Source: Roseburia sp. (GTDB lineage: Bacteria > Bacillota > Clostridia > Lachnospirales > Lachnospiraceae). Taken from it: a stretch of DNA of 8,176 bases. How positions within the stretch are numbered: the first letter of the stretch is position 1; every line of letters starts with the position of its first letter. Shown here piece after piece: positions 6,685 through 8,176 of this stretch. Location: the NCBI GenBank assembly GCA_017626625.1, contig JAGAIK010000027.1, forward strand, positions 1 to 8,176. Direction: 5' to 3'. The notes under the pieces were generated by a model. It saw nothing but the letters and a program-made list of their open reading frames with translations, was not told the origin of the DNA and searched no databases. Position numbers and translations under genes: made by a program.

Positions 6685-7548
6685 ATGGAAAATATGAATC
6701 AGGAAACAACAAAGGGACTCGGTATTCATGCCAGAAGAACCATTGCATATGTGGTGCTCGCTATCGTAACATTTTTCTGTCTGTTCTGGTTTTATGTGTT
6801 GTTTATCAACGCCACCAGGTCCAACGGAGAACTGCAGGCAGGATTTTCCGCACTGCCCAGCAACAATCTGATAAAAAACTGGACGAATCTTGTCAACGGA
6901 ACACTGCCTATCTGGTCAGGACTTTTAAACAGCCTGATTGTGGCAACGGCAAGCGCTGCACTGTGCGTATATTTTTCCACAATGACAGCCTATGCCATTC
7001 ATGCTTATGAATTTAAGGCAAAGAGATTTATTTATCCTTTTATCTTAATGATTATGATGATACCGACTCAGGTGACCGCCCTTGGTTTTGTACAGTTGGT
7101 TTCGAAAATGAAACTGGAGGACAGCTTTATTCCGCTGATTATCCCCTCCATCGCGGCTCCGGTGACGTTCTTCTATATGAAACAGTATATGGAAAGCTCC
7201 CTGCCCTTATCCCTGATAGAGGCGGCGCGTATTGACGGCTCCGGTGAGTTCCGCACCTTTAATACCATTGTGCTTCCGCTGATGAAACCGGCGATTGCCG
7301 TGCAGGCGATTTTCACCTTTGTAAGCAGTTGGAACAATTACTTCACTCCGGCGTTGATTTTACATGACGACAAGAAAAAGACACTGCCGATTTTGATTGC
7401 GCAGCTGCGTTCCGCAGACTGGCTGAAATTCGACATGGGGCAGGTGTATGTGATGATTGCATTCTCCATTTTCCCTGTGATTGTGGTGTATCTGATTTTG
7501 TCGAAACACATTGTACAGGGTGTGGCGTTAGGAAGTGTGAAGGGTTAA
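6685..7548 (+). CDS. Sugar ABC transporter permease, MalG type
   Basis: A 287-residue inner-membrane partner of the preceding permease. It has six predicted spans, and the EAA loop reads EAARIDGSGEFRTFNTIVLP from residue 179, the usual MalG form. The C-terminal HIVQGVALGSVKG is the standard ending of this family, so the gene is complete. The ATG at 6685 is chosen because the GGTGAT part of the ribosome binding site (6675-6680) fits it. A GTG at 6676 in the same frame would overlap the upstream stop codon and add three residues, and cannot be excluded. No ATP-binding subunit follows; as in many Gram-positive CUT1 systems an ATPase of MsiK/MsmK type encoded elsewhere is expected to power the complex. 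Confidence 0.95.
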   Translation: MENMNQETTKGLGIHARRTIAYVVLAIVTFFCLFWFYVLFINATRSNGELQAGFSALPSNNLIKNWTNLVNGTLPIWSGLLNSLIVATASAALCVYFSTMTAYAIHAYEFKAKRFIYPFILMIMMIPTQVTALGFVQLVSKMKLEDSFIPLIIPSIAAPVTFFYMKQYMESSLPLSLIEAARIDGSGEFRTFNTIVLPLMKPAIAVQAIFTFVSSWNNYFTPALILHDDKKKTLPILIAQLRSADWLKFDMGQVYVMIAFSIFPVIVVYLILSKHIVQGVALGSVKG

Positions 7549-7565
7549 ATACATACAAATTCCTC

Positions 7566-7594
7566 TTTTCAAGAAACCGTGGATGTGCTATACT
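7566..7594 (+). promoter_or_regulatory. Extended -10 promoter for the small membrane protein gene
   Basis: TGCTATACT (7586-7594) is an extended -10 element. A weak -35 TTTTCA (7566-7571) lies 17 bases upstream of the TATACT hexamer. Transcription would start near 7601 and reach the terminator at 7837-7875, giving an RNA of about 270 bases. Confidence 0.6.
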
Positions 7595-7660
7595 TGTTCT
7601 AGTATTTCAGTAAGTTACACAGGCGTAAGACTGCCGGTTCCGGCAGAGCTGAATAGAACA
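7595..7660 (+). other. Folded leader / intergenic structure
   Basis: An outer stem joins 7595-7610 (TGTTC, then TATT and CAG) with CTGAATAGAACA at 7649-7660, with bulges of three and one bases on the 5' side. Inside are a perfect hairpin CTGCCG-GTTC-CGGCAG at 7631-7646 and a small TTAC/GTAA stem (7615-7618 with 7625-7628), together like a three-way junction. No T-tract follows, so it is not a terminator. The outer 5' arm begins before the predicted start at 7601, so the full fold would form only in read-through RNA from the transporter operon. Confidence 0.5.
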
Positions 7661-7682
7661 ATGTGCAGGTATGGAGGACGAG

Positions 7683-7817
7683 ATGACAGAAAGCGGATTA
7701 TGGATTTTTCTGATTGTATTGCTTGTATTAGTAATCATAGTGACAGTGATTGCAGTGGTGTCTGCGGTGTCAGGTGCGGCGGCAGCCATTGTAGATGACG
7801 AAGAGGACGAAGAATAA
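7683..7817 (+). CDS. Small single-span membrane protein of unknown function (44 aa)
   Basis: The product is 44 residues: a short polar start (MTESG), one long hydrophobic span at about 6-29 rich in Val, Ile and Leu, an Ala-rich stretch (GAAAAIV, 31-37) and a strongly acidic tail (DDEEDEE, 38-44). GGAGGA at 7673-7678 lies four bases before the ATG. An extended -10 promoter and a terminator frame the gene, which supports it being real and partly independent. The high charge of the tail and the absence of a signal-peptidase or lipobox site suggest an intact membrane-anchored peptide; the lack of positive charge before the span leaves orientation uncertain. I do not recognise a family and assign no function. 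It is not obviously related to the sugar genes. Confidence 0.7.
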   Translation: MTESGLWIFLIVLLVLVIIVTVIAVVSAVSGAAAAIVDDEEDEE

Positions 7818-7836
7818 AATTTCATAAGTCAGAGAG

Positions 7837-7875
7837 AGGAGGCTCCTTAAGGATAAACGGGGAACCTCCTTTTTT
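7837..7875 (+). terminator. Intrinsic terminator after the small gene
   Basis: AGGAGG (7837-7842) pairs with CCTCCT (7865-7870). After one C-A mismatch, TCC (7844-7846) pairs with GGA (7861-7863), extended by two T-G pairs. The loop is about ten bases and the stem runs directly into a run of six Ts (7870-7875). It is the first convincing terminator after the transporter genes and so probably ends both the small transcript and operon read-through. Confidence 0.85.
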
Positions 7876-8030
7876 GTGGGAAAAAAAAGGTCAGGCACCG
7901 GAAAACGGCAGAGTTGAATCTTAAAAAAATATAAATTGCGCAAAAAATCTTGTTTTTTCGACAAAAAGACGTAAACTGAAACTACTGAAGAAACGGAAAG
8001 CCGGGAAAGAAAAGTCAGGAGGATACGGAA
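7876..8030 (+). other. AT-rich spacer and leader of the RND gene
   Basis: No gene is visible. A weak promoter candidate is TTGTTT (7950-7955) with TAAACT (7972-7977) at 16 bases spacing. An A6/T6 inverted repeat (7942-7947 and 7953-7958) flanks this region. AGGAGG at 8017-8022 is the ribosome binding site of the next gene. No copy of the operator motif is present, so the exporter is unlikely to be in the same regulon. Confidence 0.35.
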
Positions 8031-8176
8031 GTGATTTCGAAGTTTAGTGTGAAGAAGCCATACACGGTGATTGTAGGCGTGATTCTGGTAGTGGTCTTAG
8101 GAGTTGTCTCTTTTACGAGAATGACTACGGATTTACTGCCGGATATGAACCTTCCCTACGCATTGGTGGTTACCAC
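8031..8176 (+). CDS. RND-family exporter, N-terminal fragment (cut by window end)
   Basis: Only the first 48 codons are present. The start is a GTG, chosen because AGGAGG lies eight bases upstream and the product begins MISKFSVKKPYTVIVGVILV, the usual start of AcrB/HAE1-like RND permeases: a short amphipathic head, KKP before the first span, then a long hydrophobic helix (about 10-29). The following TTDLLPDMNLPYALVVT matches the conserved segment at the entry to the first periplasmic or extracellular domain, where Pro-rich acidic motifs are typical. Full-length members have roughly 700-1100 residues. In Gram-positive bacteria these proteins export drugs, lipids or other hydrophobic compounds; the substrate cannot be told from this part. 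It lies behind a terminator and is probably an independent unit. Confidence 0.88.
   Translation, partial: MISKFSVKKPYTVIVGVILVVVLGVVSFTRMTTDLLPDMNLPYALVVT

Noticed and set aside
7583..7798. 71-codon plus-strand frame overlapping the small membrane protein gene
   Set aside because: It has an implausible composition, begins within the promoter and is out of frame with the well-supported 44-residue gene.
1..8176. CRISPR arrays, insertion sequences, tRNA or rRNA genes, defence or phage genes
   Set aside because: No spaced direct repeats, transposase-like frames, terminal inverted repeats or structured RNA gene signatures were seen; the only tandem repeat is the linker-coding one.

Overview
The window looks like a piece of a low-to-mid-GC Gram-positive chromosome, most likely a Clostridia/Lachnospiraceae gut anaerobe. 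This is inferred from strong AGGAGG-type ribosome binding sites, a lipoprotein sugar-binding protein, a CUT1-type sugar transporter with no ATPase gene beside it, and a cellobiose phosphorylase that reads like the clostridial enzymes. No species can be named from the sequence alone.

Layout. On the minus strand (49-2493) lies a complete GH94 cellobiose phosphorylase. A 441-bp divergent control region (2494-2934) separates it from a plus-strand LacI-family regulator (2935-3951). That region holds one promoter for each direction and three nearly identical 17-bp operator-like sites centred about 170 and 160 bp apart. Downstream of the regulator come a sugar-binding lipoprotein (4048-5493), a MalF-like permease (5774-6679) and a MalG-like permease (6685-7548). 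The 280-bp gap between the binding protein and the permeases has no credible gene but contains three successive stem-loops without T-tracts. After the permeases come a structured stretch, an extended -10 promoter, a 44-residue single-span membrane protein (7683-7817) and a good intrinsic terminator (7837-7875). An AT-rich spacer then leads to the first 48 codons of an RND-type exporter (8031 to the window end).

How it works together (inference from family knowledge and context). The transporter imports cellobiose or a short cellodextrin, using an ATPase encoded elsewhere (MsiK/MsmK type). The phosphorylase cleaves cellobiose with phosphate to glucose 1-phosphate and glucose, saving one ATP compared with hydrolysis. 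The LacI protein probably represses both divergent promoters until the sugar arrives, and also represses itself. The hairpins after the binding-protein gene fit the common need for much more binding protein than permease. The small membrane protein and the RND exporter are probably not part of sugar catabolism, although the small gene can be reached by read-through from the transporter operon because no terminator is visible before it.

The genes are mostly of well-known families. The parts most worth a second look are the three-operator array, the three-hairpin intergenic region, the pentapeptide-repeat linker in the lipoprotein and the uncharacterised 44-residue membrane protein with its structured leader.
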